A DNA stretch of 64,000 bases from Isoetes taiwanensis (GCA_021234155.1 JAJEKV010000044.1:9708777-9772776), one strand, 5' to 3'; positions 1 through 13,450 are shown, numbered from the stretch's first letter. Numbers and translations: made by a program. Notes: generated by a model not told the origin, from the sequence alone.

Positions 1-281
1 ATATTCTTCCTCATTCTCAAAGTTTGTGCAACTCTGTTTTGGCAATGTCACTAATGAATGCCAGTGAACTTTGTTTTGCCCCTGCCCATAAGGAGGCATC
101 CTCATTTGCATATTTAACATAAAAGGAATGAAATCATATGCATGCATACTAATCTGGATGTTGGAGTGGGGCCTCTGGGAATGGATACCAGATATTGCAT
201 GGGGCAATCAAAAGGACCTTGAGATGGAGCTTTCCACCAGAAACTTTAAAGTTTGCCTCTTTAAAGTGCCTTCACATCTAC

Positions 282-516
282 ATGCATGGAAATGCTTTTC
301 TAGCGCTCTGCATGGAAATGCTTTTCTAGCGCTTGTTACTTCATAAATCATTTCTCCAGTAGACACAAAAATCTGCCTCATGTGGCTGCCAGCCTCTAGC
401 ATGTTCTGCACTCTAAATGTAGCTTCAAGAGCAAATTTATCTTGTGCATCAACTCCTCTACTACCATGACCCCTGAAAGGAATATTATCACCAGACTTTA
501 TTACATCATGCCCATT
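282..516 (-). CDS. Exon-like fragment of an unrecognised gene (copy 1)
   Basis: The minus strand is open here with a natural-looking composition, including the residues FALEATFRVQNMLEAG and STGEMIYEVTSARK. A possible splice donor (GTAGATG) lies at the left edge and an AG lies at the right. I do not recognise the family. The same exon is present at 47323-47542. The two copies differ in the middle by one-base and two-base changes that cancel, so both stay open, which mildly favours real coding. Copy 1 also has a short duplication of about 26 bp near its donor that changes the last residues. No start codon is visible, so this would be an internal exon. Confidence 0.35.
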
Positions 517-1510
517 CTTGCTTACAAACTATTTGTTAAAACTACTTATGCCACTATTAAAAGACTTGTAGAAACCCTAGATTCAACTAAGAAAATAATT
601 CTAAATGATTTTCAAGATCAAAGAAAATCATCTACAATCACATTCCTTGCTCTAACACGCCCAATCTACAAAAAAAAGGTGGCATAAAAAGACAGAATAT
701 GGATATAAAGGGAAGTGTAATAAATTGAAAATCAAACCTCTGGAACTTAAGAAGATCCAATTCCAAGTCGAAATTGGAATGCTTTTTGAATAAGCAGTTT
801 GTGTCAAACAACACGGAATCTATGTTCAGAAAATCACTTGGAAATAATGCCAGATTTTAAAAAATCAAAGTCCTTTGTAAAATACGGCCAGCCGAAATCC
901 CTAAAAATAATGCCAGATTTTAGAGAATTGAAGTCCCTTGCAAAATGCTGCCAGCTGAAAATCTCTATTGGTAAAAGAGTCAAACTCCCGATGTCTGGAC
1001 CTTGAACAAAAAGAAAGCAGTTAAGATGCATTACGTTTGGATAAAACATGCACAACATAATCTGCATCAAGGACAGAAACTTGAGTACCCACATATTGGA
1101 TGAGAAACATATATCCATTTACCTCTAAAACTAAGTAAATGATTGCTGCAAATCTGAAGCCCAAAACTGAAATGAGAATTTGGGGTCCAATCAATTCCAA
1201 TAAGGAAAGCAGAAGCTTGAAAGGACGCTGAGCAGCCAAACAAAATGGTGGTATATCCTAGTACCTGCAAATGCACATGTTTGCGCTAAGGATTACCCTG
1301 CAAATACATGACAGCCCATTTTGTGCCAAGCAGAATCGATGTAAGAAAAATACCTAAGCAATAGATCCTAGATCCTTGGTGTTGCAGATCATTGGTAAAT
1401 AGATCAAGAGCTATTGAACTCTTCAATAAAACCTTTTGAAAATGGATTTAAGACATGCTGATTCTGCATGCATAAAAACAAAATGAAAGCATACCCAGCA
1501 TGTGGATCGT
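517..1510. other. Gene-flank sequence, no clear gene
   Basis: The stretch is AT-rich. Positions 840-990 hold a short imperfect repeat (AATGCCAGATTTTA followed by AAATC..AAGTCC). The minus strand has short open stretches around 1021-1276, but no start, splice pattern or known domain supports them. 1-1145 is shared with copy 2; 1146-1510 is unique to copy 1. Confidence 0.6.
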
Positions 1511-2957
1511 CATGTGATTCCTATTGATTTGTAGCCCGGGACAATGCCGCCATATGGTCCGATATATGGTCTATCTCCCGCTGAGTTGAAGGTTTTGCGT
1601 GATTATATTGAAGAGAATCTAGCCACTGGTTTCATTCGACATTCTCAGTCCCCTGCTGGAGCGCCTATCTTCTTCGTCAAAAAGAAGGATGATTCGCTGC
1701 GTCTGGTCATTGATTATCGTGGCCTCAATAAAATCACAGTGCCGAATTGGTATCCACTTCCTTTGATCCTAAAGTTATTGGAGCGACTCCAAGGTGCACA
1801 TTATTTTACGAAGATTGATCTTCGGGGTGCCTACAACCTTATCCGGGAGAGTGATGAGTGGAAAACATTTTGGCCATTTTGAGTACACAGTTATGCCATT
1901 TGGACTTACCAATGCCCCAGCAGTATTCCAGCATGTGGCCAATGATGTCTTTCGAGAGTTCTTGATCTATCTGGATGATATTCTTATTTATTCTAGGACT
2001 CTCGAAGAACATGAGAGGCATGTTCGACAGGTCCTTCAGAAGCTTCGTGAGCACGGGTTATATGCCAAACTTGGGAAGTGTCAGTTCGAGCAGGATAATA
2101 TGGAGTTCTTTGGCTATCATATCACTCCACATGGAGTCTCTATAGATCCCAAAAAGGTTAGCACTATTTTGGAGTGGCAAACACCTTCATCTGTTCGATA
2201 TGTTCAGGGTTTTCTTGGGTTTGCCAATTTCTATCGGCGTTTCATTCGGGATTATTCGGAGATTGCACTTCCTTTGACATGCCTCATGGTTAAGGACATG
2301 CCATTCGAATGGAGTGTGGAAGCGGAACTTCTTTTCGTTACTCTGAAACATGCTTTACCACGGCACCAGTTCTTGCTCATGCAGATCCTTTGCGCCCATA
2401 TGTTGTCGAATCAGATGCTTTTGATTTTGCTCTTGGTGGGATCCTGTCATAGGAGGGGGATGATTATGCATTGCATCCAATCGCCTATCACTCATGGAAG
2501 TTTCAGGCTGCTGAAATCAACTATATGACAAGGAGTTGTTGGCGATAGTGGATTCTTTCGAGGAGTTGAGACGTTTCCTAGAGAGATCTCCTTATAAGGT
2601 TACAGTCTATAAAAATCATCGAAGTCTAGATTATTTTCAGTCAGCTCGAGTGCTCAATCGTCGCCAGGCCCGTTGGCATACTCAAATATTATCCCGTATT
2701 GATTTCGTGATCTAGTACCATCCTGCTGGATCCCTCCAAGGGAAGCCTACTGCCCAAGCTAGGTGATCCTGCATTTGATCAGCAATCACAGGTTATTCTA
2801 GAGCCTGATCGGTTCCAGCTTATGGCTCTCACTTTGTTTGAGAAGCCTCATGATACGGTCTTGTTGGAGTCTGTTCGAGCATCTCTGCGGCTCAAGATGT
2901 ATTCTCACAGGACTCATGTTCCTTGATGGGCTTCTGTATGTGCCAGATGGTGCTTCT
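1511..2957 (+). pseudogene. Ty3-type pol fragment (RT, part of RNase H), decayed copy
   Basis: Reverse transcriptase of the Ty3 class is recognisable from the plus-strand blocks [24 protein letters not shown], here split over two ORFs (1544-1882 and 1794-2528), then VMPFGLTNAPAVFQ, the catalytic YLDD at 1968-1979 and GFANFYRRFIRDY. A 14-bp deletion near 1870 breaks the frame after EWKTF, and five residues are missing just before YLDD. RNase H starts near 2350 but is frameshifted, and the tether and integrase parts are lost after 2957. Compared with the copy at 48170 this one keeps the aspartate pair of the active site but has more deletions. It has no LTR, primer site or gag, so it is an immobile fragment. 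The N-terminal residues [14 protein letters not shown] at 1547 are the usual lead-in to the RT domain. Confidence 0.9.
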
Positions 2958-3412
2958 GTATATTAAGACACGTTTTATGTATATGCTTATATTCCTTCAT
3001 GCAGTCCTCTTATGTATTGAATTATTACTCGCTACCAAAATTGTTTATGTGAATCTTCAAAATAGCATGAACCTGCCTTTGGGGTAAATGTGCTAGTGAG
3101 TGAAGTGCTCAAACTTCTCAACATTGAATGTATAAATGCTAGAAGCAAGTTTCAAAACCGTAAACACAAATATACATGCAATAGAAGAGCCATATATAAA
3201 AATGCATATTGTTGTACAGAGCCATTGTTTAAAAATGCATATAATAAGTATATTATAGGAACATTCTTAAGGTGAATTTATTCTGAGAAATAGTGATAAC
3301 ATTGATTTGGATATAGGAGAATAGTGGTCTTCTAGCATTTGAAATTTATAGCAAATGCATTTTGAGAAATAGCACAAATTTAGAATAGGCAATGTGGTTG
3401 ACAAACCAGTAC
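2958..3412. other. AT-rich sequence, no gene seen
   Basis: The sequence changes abruptly from Ty3 pol at 2957 to AT-rich DNA. The only ORF, at 3090-3275, has no family resemblance and is probably chance. Confidence 0.5.
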
Positions 3413-3508
3413 CTGAGCACCACCAAACCTGAGTATGGCAAAGCCGTTCCGAAAGATGAAGTAGCTTGCAGGATCCCCCTCATGCAAACCACTGTTTAAA
3501 AGCCCCGC
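3413..3508 (-). CDS. Possible internal exon, unrecognised
   Basis: On the minus strand this is an open stretch ending GDPASYFIFRNGFAILRFGG and then AQ, followed by a good splice donor (CAG|GTACTGG at 3413/3412). The composition looks like protein rather than random DNA. The upstream edge is unclear because a stop lies close by in this frame. It may belong to the same minus-strand gene as the exon at 5118-5245, about 1.7 kb away, but I could not join the reading frames through the space between. Confidence 0.28.
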
Positions 3509-5117
3509 CATTCAGTTCTGCAACCTTGAGAACCTCAACGAACATAAGTGAAATAATAACAGACTACTCCAAGCATGATACTTCTCCACATTATATGAAG
3601 TGTAGATTCACCTTAGGTAGGGTGCGAGATTCTTCTCTACCTCTTGCATGGTCTCAGTACTAAATTTCAACTTCAATTCAAGTCCAAAATTGAGAAAGAT
3701 GGACTTGGTCCAGCTTATGAAAAGCAAAGTTGTAGCAACTATTGATCGGCTAACATAATGCACTGCCAATTTTTAGTCTGTCGTGCAAAGAATTGCCTTT
3801 GATGAAGGTATTCTTGCGAACTGATATGGAGAAGATTCTGCTATCAAATATTCTGCATGAAGATCCTGCAAACAACCATCAAAGTATCTGCTAAAGATGG
3901 AAAAATACAGCATATATTCCATGGTAAAAGCACTTCTGTGGTAAGAAAAAGAGGAAGTGCAAAACGGGAAACATCATCTACAATCTACTACGCATAACTT
4001 GAAAATTCAAGTTGCATTAATTTATAAAGGTAAAAGCATCTAGCCTGACCTGCAACATCAATTCCAGCACCCTATTCTTAAGCTATTACAGAAAAAGGGT
4101 CTATTGCAAGTACTTGTGTGTAATTTCGTCTAGCTGCCTGTACACAACAGAATAAAGATATCAGAATAGAATAGAAAAGCATTGTCTAACACAATCAGGA
4201 GTCTTATCGTCAACCATTATAGAAACACGTTGAAATGAATACAAATCAACCAAGGAGAGAGCTCATATTTCAAATAACATTTAAATGTGTCCCAAACAAA
4301 GGATTATATAGAGTCAATCCCCTCAAGAATAACCCAATCATGTTGTTTCATTCATGATACTACGGCGAAGCCTACCTTTCTTGTTTAAATAAGTTCCATC
4401 TTCACTGCCTATTATATGTCTCATTGCTCTCATTATGTGCATTGTATTACTACTATTATTGTCCATTATTATATGCATGGAAAGAAATAGCATACCTACA
4501 AATCAATTGCAGCATATAATGTCCTACAGCTCCATTGAGCACCTGTCAAGAAAGCAAGTTATTACCCTTTCTCACATTTGAAATGACAGAGCCACATATA
4601 CCGCTGCTGCTAGGTCATTGGATGGAAGAAGTGATGTCTCTGCTTCAGCCATACTTCCCATTTGGCAATATGCCAATGCAAAGGGGTAACGGCATTGTAC
4701 AGATTTTTATCCTGGGTAATAAACAACAAACACTTCAATCATAGATATTCACTGTTATAGAGGACTACAAACATTTTCTGGGCACCATTCCTTGCTCAAT
4801 GCTACTTATCAAGCATGCAAAACTTTCTTTGAGATGCATATCTAACCTTTTAAAAGTAGATATGCTCGTGGGCTTGATCCTCGCAAATATAGCACATAGT
4901 GAACATGTTGCAAGTCATTGGTCTGCAAGGAAAACCTTAATTGCATGAGAATTCAATAAAGATAAACCCATTAACAGGTCAGTACTTCCACTGAATGAAG
5001 AAGCCACAATGCCAGACTACACGTTGCATCCGACATCATAATGTATACATCGGAATGAATTTTCAAAAGAAACAGGCGCACTTAGACTCGAAGACTTGAT
5101 CAAGTGAAGGTTTTTAC
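3509..5117. other. Intron-like or intergenic sequence
   Basis: The DNA is AT-rich with several polypyrimidine-AG and GT signals on the minus strand. A candidate exon at 4847-4922 has both splice signals but a stop in the phase set by the exon at 5118-5245, so it is not called. No repeat or RNA gene stands out. Confidence 0.45.
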
Positions 5118-5245
5118 CTCTGCTGCAAACTGGCATAGAGATGCTCGCTGGCTCCATTGATACGGATGGAAACAAAAGCGCCAAATGACTGCTGGTGGAA
5201 ATCTCTTCCCCATTTTTTAATAGCTTCATAGTTTTGCGAATCCAT
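5118..5245 (-). CDS. Probable first coding exon of an unrecognised gene
   Basis: The minus strand starts with ATG at 5245 and encodes a peptide beginning MDSQNYEAIKKWGRDFHQQS and continuing FGAFVSIRINGASEHLYASL. It ends at an AG|GTAAAA splice donor. An in-frame stop lies just upstream of the ATG, which supports this start. The mix of charged and hydrophobic residues and the clean donor make it more credible than the chance ORFs nearby. I do not recognise the family. Later exons would lie at lower coordinates; none can be joined with confidence, so the gene may be broken or have long introns. Confidence 0.4.
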
Positions 5246-5795
5246 ATTATCTGAGCTGTTCTATTGACGTCAAACTACCATACTTCTGCAACAGATTCTA
5301 TGAGATTGGGAGGAGCATCAAATACTTGTAATGGGCTAGGGCCATCGCTGCCTTATGCTGCTCCCTTCCCACTCGAAGTTGAACCACAGAAGCACAGACT
5401 CATTTCAGAGAGGAGGTTGTAGTTCTACATTAGTTTGTTTTTGTGCTTCATAGCTGTTTCAGAGCCTGCAACCATATTTTGTTCATGGATATGAAAGCCA
5501 TAGCTAAAGAAATTGTTAGCATTCTGAAGCTTGGAAAAGTAGTAAACCGTTCATTTCTCTGAAGAAGCCATATGAGACCGATGTGCAATGATCTAATGCC
5601 TAATCATAGTTTAATGCTCATACATGTGCCTAAGCAAACAAAGCATCCAACATACATATATCCAGCTATGGAGGCCGAAGCTTACCATGTTACCATCTCC
5701 CAACATGACAAAAATAAGAAGAAAGCATTAGAGGAGATGACCTACAGAACAATTGCCCGATTGGTTTCTGATTGAGCAAAAGCTCGCCAACGTCC
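5246..5795. other. Left flank of the large LTR element, no gene seen
   Basis: No coding, RNA or repeat signal is convincing here. The bases at 5796-5800 are the target-site duplication of the element that follows. Confidence 0.5.
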
Positions 5796-5800
5796 AAATC
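5796..5800. repeat. Target-site duplication, left copy (AAATC)
   Basis: AAATC sits directly before the LTR start TGTGGCTCC and again directly after the other LTR end ..CGTCACA at 16106-16110. A 5-bp duplication is typical of Ty3-type integration. Its survival shows that the element's outer boundaries are original. Confidence 0.85.
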
Positions 5801-7533
5801 TGTGGCTCCACGAATATATATCGACCCCGGCCTTATACATACGGGACTTCCCCATGGCGACCATCTCGCCATGAGCAGGGCCCTCCGTCTAACTCGGGCC
5901 ATCTATAAGAAGATGCTCAAGTGAAGGACACAGAGGGGTCATTCGGCCCACGCCTTCAATGGGGCTCCTACGTCGCGGAAGCGTGAATACATGTTAGCAC
6001 CGAACATAAATCATATATAAATAACCACCACGAAGGGTGGCACATCCATCCAAATACCAACGGCAAAGAATATGCATCTAATACTAAGGAAAACACCCAA
6101 ACCCGCGGTTCTAACCCCGCTCAGACTCTTGTGGGGATGGATCGGCGGCGCGGTCTCAAAGAGATCAGCCAGACGGAAGTATAACCTGGCGTTGGCTGGC
6201 ATAGAACATCGGCTAGGGTTGTCCACTCCATCCGCCCCTCCTGTGCACACTTTGCAGATGGGTCGATTCACGCTATGGCTTCGCTATAGCCTTCCGGAGA
6301 CGCAGACTCAAGGTATCACCCCACGAGCCTACTCCGGGGTTCATGACGCTCCTGGTCCCGATGAGGCAGGTCGAAGGGAAGTCCCCTTCTAGAATCACCG
6401 AATGGTTCCATGGGTGAGCTAGAGAATACGTGCCGCATCAGACGACCCAGATCCCACCGACTTACTCACCCTAAATCTACTCAAAGTGCAAGGTGCCCCA
6501 TGCGGGTCACACCTCTACACCAGGGGAGTGTCGGACCCATACCCGCCCCTACGTGGACCGGCCATCGGGCCTAGCCTATCGTAGGGAGTCTTAGGAGCCT
6601 TTTATGTTCGTGCAAGACCCCACCCCCACTTCACCATTTGTGTCCCTTCTCGGGTGCTAAGCCAATCCATAGCATCTATGACCGGTGGTCTCTTGTACAA
6701 TGTGCCGCATCTAATGGGATAATACAGGGCTCTATCTAGGAGCATACTACAATACATGGGCTCGAGAGGTCTCTACCCGTAATCCCCATCTCCGAGTGCT
6801 AACTAAGCAAAGAACAATTAAACCATCAACCAAAGCACATACAGAGACTAGAGATAAGAATACTCACCATATCAATCAAGGGTTAGCCTAAGGTAAAACC
6901 ACGGAGAAAACAGAGAAAGAACACACCACGTAGAGGCTTATGCTATAAATCAACAAGGTAACCTACCGACTAACCCTTAAACCGGGTCTTGGGCCACTCC
7001 ATCTCGACTCAACGTAGGCGCTTTGGCGGCCGCTTCTCCTCCTCCATCTCCATTGCTCCTAATTCGAATTGGGGCAAAAAAGCCCCAATTTGGGTGTCCC
7101 CAATTGGAAACCGGAACCATAGCTAGCTCCATGATCCCTCTGGTCGCCATCCTTCCTGGCCGAAACATGGTCGAATAGCCTCTCGTGGTTGGGCAAAGAT
7201 CTCCTCCTCCATCTCCACTGCCCCAAATCAATTGGGGCAAATGGGTGCAACCCCAATTTGGGTGTCCCAAATTGGAAACTCTACCTTGCCCAATCGATTT
7301 GGGGGTGGCTTAATTTTAGGTTGGTTAATATTAGCTAATTTGGTATTTTAGCCCTTTTAATATTAGGTTAAGCCCTAAATTCGAATTAGGGTTTTGTTAG
7401 GTTTCCACCTTTATAATTTAATTATTAACATAGCTAACCTTAGCTTATGAATAATTAATGTGCCATTAATTATTCATAGTGACGTGTCATGTATTTATAC
7501 TTAAGTATGCGTATAAATATGTGGAACGTCACA
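5801..7533 (-). repeat. 3' LTR of the ORF-less element
   Basis: The LTR runs from TGTGGCTCC to CGTCACA on the plus strand and matches 14364-16105 over its whole length. It holds an internal duplication of about 165 bp (near 7030-7275) in which each half carries a small hairpin made from AATTGGGGC and GCCCCAATT. The outer end has conserved blocks such as TATGCGTATAAATATG that may include promoter sequence for minus-strand transcription. Short open frames in the duplicated part are by-products of this repeat and are not called as genes. Confidence 0.88.
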
Positions 7534-7550
7534 TTCTCCCCACCTTAAAA
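7534..7550 (-). other. Polypurine tract of the ORF-less element
   Basis: Read on the minus strand the sequence is TTTAAGGTGGGGAGAA and abuts the LTR start TGTGACG. Such a tract primes plus-strand DNA synthesis in Ty3-type elements, and this form is common in plant chromoviruses. It fixes the element's orientation. Confidence 0.8.
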
Positions 7551-10500
7551 ATGATGCTGTCCTCAGCATGAAGACTACTCTTGTTGCAGGGCAACACATC
7601 ATACATTGGAAGGAAGTCCCCCCCTCCTTAAAGAGATAGCGTGAGATTATAAGTTACACAGACGTTGTCATGTTCAAAGTGATTAAGTTTGAAATGACTT
7701 GTAATGTGCAATTTATAATTCTGGAATATAAGAGGTAGAGGTATAGATCAGAGATGATCATCGGTTAGGACTGTCAAAAGTGAACAGTCAAGGTTTGTGG
7801 AAGTCTCACTGTTTCATTCGTGGTGTCGAGTTCACAGTCTATCTATTTTAGAAATCATTCTTTCTATACATACAGGTAACTGATTATATATTAAAGACAG
7901 GTATAGATATAAAGAACTTCTATTTGTTGTTATATTATAATACAGAGTTATTAACCTCGCACTGTTTAGTAGAAAATCATTCTAATCATATTAACTTCTG
8001 TGTATATATCTATTATATTCTCCCTTCACTTTGCAAGTGATTTTATTACAGCCAGGCTTAATGTAATTTTGCATCTAAATTTTGTTTTTCTATTTGGTTA
8101 CAATTTTAACAACTCATATATTGCTATCGTGAGTGTTTAGATGCCCCTGACATTTATAGTTACCCTTTAATAGTATTATATATTGTATTGTATTTGCCAT
8201 TTTGACCTATATACTTTAATATTAATTACAGACAGACGTTCTTTATTTATTATTCATAACCTTGTTATAACATTATCCAAGTCTCGTCATTCCCTTAGGA
8301 GTTTGTGTAAGACATACATAATTATCTGCTTCTATTATATTTGATTATGTTGTGTTTTTAAGTAGCTTGCTCCTTTCGATTATCTTTAACGTTTCCACAC
8401 TTACACTCACTATCTTTAGCATAGATTACAGTTATATGAGGACACCTATTAATTCATTAGCTATGTTTATAGATTTACCAGACGTCCTGATATCCTTACA
8501 TTTGAATTACTTATTTATCCTATTGCTATTTTCAGAATTTATCACACATACGTATTAATCGCTATATTTTTGTGGTAATGTGCACGGCCGACATATATAT
8601 TCGACGTAATTGGTACCGCCCCGGTCGGTATCCGGCAGTGCTATGGCTATGCAATCGTCTCCATGTATCCGTAAGGCCGGAACTATGGTGTCCACGGCGA
8701 AGCATCGAAAGCATGCCCGGTCCGGCCCCGGCCCGTTATATGGGTATGATGGATGACCGAAAGGTGGCCGGGCTCTTATTAAGTAAAAGTGTCAATGTTG
8801 GGAATAAGGAGTGTTAAAGGTACCCTTATTTTGGATGGTTACCGAGAAATTGGTTTGACGATGGTTATTATGTGATTAAAAACACCGGACCTAATAATTA
8901 CGAGGATGAATTTACTATGTGGCATATATGTTGCCACTGCACCATATATCTGATGGAGAAGTGGTTTATGATTATCTACCGTAGACCACGTTAAAGAGGT
9001 ACTATAGTAAGGTGGAAAACTGGATTATAAATACCCAGCTCATGAAAGGGAGATGACTTTAGAAGTGTAGGTTTCGACCATGATGGTGAAGGCATAGAAT
9101 GTCGAGCCAACATTTTATAGCTATTGCCACTTGAATGGAGGTATGCTCCGGGGAAAGGTAGAGAATAATATCGTAGGAGGACGCGGATCCATAAGCTATG
9201 GATTGTGAAATTACGATACACGCTATGCCGTAAGGAGATTGATGTTCCCAAGGTGTGCGTTAAGATGACCCACATAGTCACTTGATACGCTTTAATGATG
9301 TTGGTCTAATGCATGACCATTCTGGCGATATAAATTAAGGAAATGGACACTTGATGTGTCCGGGAGCATCGAGATGCCGTATAGCAGACTGGACAATAGT
9401 GTGGAACGTACGCCACACCCGCCACACAAGGTCAAGAGAAGACGACAATTGGTAGGAACAGGTGCAACCATCAAAAAGCTGCAAGGTATGTTGGATCTTT
9501 GGTGAAGCCAGACTATGAAGGAAAGTTGACCTTCAACTAATGATACATTAGGAAGGCAAGAAATGTACCCACACGACAAGTGGGAGACAAGAGGTGTTTG
9601 AAAGTTGTTGTAAACAACGTTTCAAATATAGAGAGTTTAGAATGACACGTTGAATGTACCAAAGTCCGAGTATGAACAAGGTAGGCTTCAAATGAACATC
9701 TCACCAAGGAGGATGTGTTCTGGACTTGGTATCGTGTGTGTATTCCGAGGAGTAACTCCGCGTTGGTATATGTGTACTATGACCATTTAATAGTAAAACA
9801 TAACTAAAAGAAGATAGGATATATACGAGAACTTTTAGTTCACATTCCATATGAATACGGAAGTAATGAAGATAAGAGTTCTTATACTAGAGATGAAACA
9901 TGTCCACAAGGAACTTAGGTTGGCATTTGCCCCTATGGAATTTATGACTAGAGCGTGAGGACCAAGGCAACCTAAGGCTATAGAGTCTAGAAGGTGTGAT
10001 GTGAAAACCACAGCATATATAGTACAAAACAAGCAGCTAGGTGGCTACGTCAACGAATTACATATGAGTGTAGAGTTAGGGTTGGTGCACACATGTTACT
10101 ATATCTCATAATAACAACGTAGTGGTTTCGGATGTTTGAAGGATTTGGTAGTATTACATACTACACTAATGAGGAGATCAAAGATGTTAATTGTGATATT
10201 CAGATGTATATCATATTAAAAGATAGAAGAATAGCCGTACGAGGTGAGTGAAACATTACTTGACAAGGTGTAAAGAATAAGCATAATGATATGCTTATAT
10301 GAAGATATTGGGTTAGGTATATTTTATCAGAGATAAGCATTCAAGCTATCCCAATGGTTAGAGTTGACTATCTTAGATACGCGTACTAAGGAAGATGAGA
10401 AAAGTTTAAATCAGTGAGAATAGCTAGAGTAAGTCTAGCATATACGGTGATGTTACATTCAAAAACATCCCGAGGATGGTTGGAACGGTGTTGGAATAAA

Positions 10501-13450
10501 CGATAATGAGAGCTTAGCCACTCAAAGGTTTTAGATACCAATGAATTACTTAATTGTTATAAGTGAGAGCATTTATTTGGTTTTGGGAATGAAAAGATGT
10601 ATAAAAATATCGCGCCCCCGATGGAAGAAAAGAAGGAGCACGATGACTTTGGGATTATACTTTTAGGGGGTAACCGAGAAGAGGCAATACATAGGAACTC
10701 TAAGTCCCGATAAAAAAAATCAAGACGAGGTGTAGAGATTACAAGGAGTGAGATTATCTGCACCCAAGAGTCCATATATCCTAAGAGTTACCCTAGTCGC
10801 GGGGAACAATTATAGGTAACCAAGTAGAAGCCGGAGGATCCGCTTCCCTTGAGGCATAGACCCTTTAGAGGTTATGACTTTGAAACTCTTAAGAGTGTAA
10901 GGAACCGGATAATGTTATGGCAATTACTAATGAAGATCTAAACATTGGGTTTTCCTATTAGAAGACCAGGAGGTTTTAGTGCCTCGACTTCATTATAAGG
11001 AAGCCAAAGACGACAAGATTTGAAGTTGACACGATAACTTAAGAATGTGACTAAGCATGGTTAATATGGAGGACACAAAGGGTCCTTAGTGAAAGAAGCC
11101 TTTAGAAAAGCTCGCATGTGAGGTAATAGCCCTCTGAATTATGGCATAATCCCATGGTGGTAATCACAGTGTATGTATAATGATCAAATACCATAAGGCA
11201 CTAAAGGGATGGTTGAAGCTAGAGACCCTATCAAAATATAGGCAACATATACCAGTCCAACATAGAGTCGGCCCCTGTCCATTTGGGAAATAGGTGGCGA
11301 AGCCACATCATAAAGATACATAGGCGATGGATTTGTTTTGAAAGAACTACCACGGTTATAGTTTAGCTAAGTTAGAGCAGAGCTCTAGCATTGTGGGATG
11401 GAAAGATATGTTTATTATGTACATACCATGTACACATAACGATAACATCTCGTGGAGGCAATCTAGGTGGCGACACAAGGAGAGAAAGACGAAGCGTATC
11501 CTAAAGTTACCGATGAAGGATCCGAGATACGCTTGAAATGTGCAAAGGACCGCCAATCCGCTTTTGCATGCTAGGGTATGATGTGGTAGTCGGCACTCGA
11601 ATAAAGCTTTAAGGTAGTGGGGCTGAGTAGTACAATAGTACAATTTCAGGATAAGTAGCTTAATAGCGGTTACACCTAAATGTTGAATGTGTCTTGCATA
11701 GACACCTAAGACTAGCTTTCCCACATGATCCATACCCGGGTCACATAGAGGTGAACACGTGGGATACATGGAAGTGTAAGTTAGATATATAGGACTCGAA
11801 CATGAATACAAGTCCGTTATCTCAACATAGGTAATTGTAGAAAGGCTCACAAAATACCAGGCAGGCATCTTGATGGCTCCAGGTAATTCATGATTTATAC
11901 GAAGGCTCACCCGCTCTTAGGCCATGACTATGGCTTAAATGAGAATGTTAAGTCATTTGAAATGCCAGAACAGTAGCATAACATTATGACGGAGAAATGT
12001 AATGACTAGCATTTCTAGGATGTAGGACAACGTTGAATCATAACCCCCAATGATAGGTGGGTTAAAGAATATAAGGAACATATAGTAGCGGCTTAGAAGC
12101 CACAAGATGATTAATGAATACGCAAAGGAGTAAATGGATTAATGACTCTACTGAATAAAGGTCACAGCCAAAGGGTGAAATGTGTACGCTGTGGCATATC
12201 ATAGACGTAGAAAACATATTGAAGAAGAGAAGGGTAGTCTTTGCTAACATGCAAAGGTATACCTGTGGCTTGAAAAGCAGCAAGAGCTGGAAAACTCTTT
12301 TAAGATTTGGTGCATAGCTTAGGGGAGAAGACTTGCATGTCTTAGGACAACATGGTGAATTGAGTTCACCAAGGACCCCCTTTTTTTTTTTTTTTTAAAT
12401 AGATAGATAGACGTCATGCCATATTGGTAGCGTCCATGAGGACATATGACGGACCCCCAAAAACTTGAACACAAGATCTCTGAATAAAGGAGGCCTATCT
12501 TGAGGGGGCTTTGGGTGGTACTGTCCTTTGGGATATTCATATAATCCTTTGGAATATGTAAGTTCATTTGCAGAACCTAAAGATGTTTAGGTATTAAAAT
12601 AATAGTTGGAACATTTTGCTCGGACCTTATCTAGGTACCCTAGAAGGAGGTGAGTAATCAACAATGGTTGGGTGGCATTGGAATATACGGGAGAACACTC
12701 CAAAAGAGGGTAGACGGTTGTCACTTTGACAGGCGTGTGGCACAGATAGCTAATCACATCCATATAGACGGTGAAGTTTGGCACAAAGTGTTGAGATTAT
12801 TATGGGGGTTCTAACACAGGCACCTCACTACTTTATTATTACGAGTTTGTACGTGTGGTGCGGGAAAATGGTCCATAAAAAGAACACGACCATTGAGAGA
12901 AGAAGTAGTGAGGGGTGGTAGGATTAAAGCTACCCATGAACTAGAGGGGTGCTGCATGGCAGTCCCTAGTTGGTTGGGCGAAAAGAAATCCTTTGTCTTG
13001 GAATTGAGATAAGGCAAGGTTTAGACACTGGAGAGAGACAACGTTAATTATAGTTATGTCTATAACATATTACGTATATAACGTCGAATAAGGTCTAAGA
13101 TAAAGCTTATGAATGTAGTATAGATTGAATGATGGCAAAAGGCGCCAAAAAGAAATTGTGTTATCAAGGCATCTACCAAAGGAAAAAAAAAATAATAATA
13201 ATTAAAGTTATAAGTGAGGGGAATGCCGATAACCGGGTATTATTACCGTCGCTTAAAGAATATCCAAGGATATAATACACGCTATTCTAGAAAGTTGCCA
13301 CAATGCACGTTGTTAATTAAGTTCCGGAATTAGTCCCACCAAGTGAGTTGATGTTGTCATAACAAGTTGGCCGGACTTGCTAGATTACGTCGTGTCATTT
13401 GGTCGGTTTATTCCTAGGGGGATACTAGCTTTATATATGGTTAACAGTCA
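7551..13450. other. Interior of the ORF-less element, no readable gag or pol
   Basis: The six frames are broken throughout. The longest open stretch, 184 codons on the minus strand at 11356-11910, has no motif I can place. There is a T run of about 18 bases near 12378 followed by a short GATA-type repeat. The region is not obviously host sequence, because both LTRs and both target duplications are in place around it. An interior of this length without genes fits a LARD. A gag-pol destroyed by many small changes cannot be excluded by eye. Confidence 0.6.

Larger units (their letters stand above)
1..2957. repeat. Segmental duplication, copy 1
   Basis: This stretch is nearly the same, by eye, as 47042-49591 and lies in the same orientation, offset by about 47.04 kb. 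The match starts at the first base of the window, so the true left end may lie outside it. The match stops at 2957/49591, inside the zinc-binding part of a Ty3 integrase. Copy 1 holds 456 bp (1146-1601) that copy 2 lacks. Copy 2 in turn holds short segments lost from copy 1, for example 14 bp near 1870 and a stretch near 2750. Both copies join the same gene-like sequence to the same Ty3 pol, so the duplication came after that junction formed. Confidence 0.9.

Noticed and set aside
6977-7270. Open frames with GHPNWG repeats in both LTRs of the ORF-less element
   Set aside because: They read through the internal LTR duplication and its hairpins; the two LTR copies do not keep the same frame.
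11280-11560. Plus-strand echo of a Ty3 integrase (ATGGATTTGTTTTGA..CTACCACGG and GATCCGAGATACGCTTGAAA) inside the ORF-less element
   Set aside because: The resemblance is at DNA level only, breaks frame every few codons, and runs against the orientation set by the primer site and polypurine tract. I could not extend it to RT or RNase H.
11356-11910. 184-codon minus-strand ORF as a gag or pol gene
   Set aside because: It is the longest frame in the interior, but it shows no motif, and its composition (Leu, Cys, His, Ser) is typical of an antisense or chance frame.
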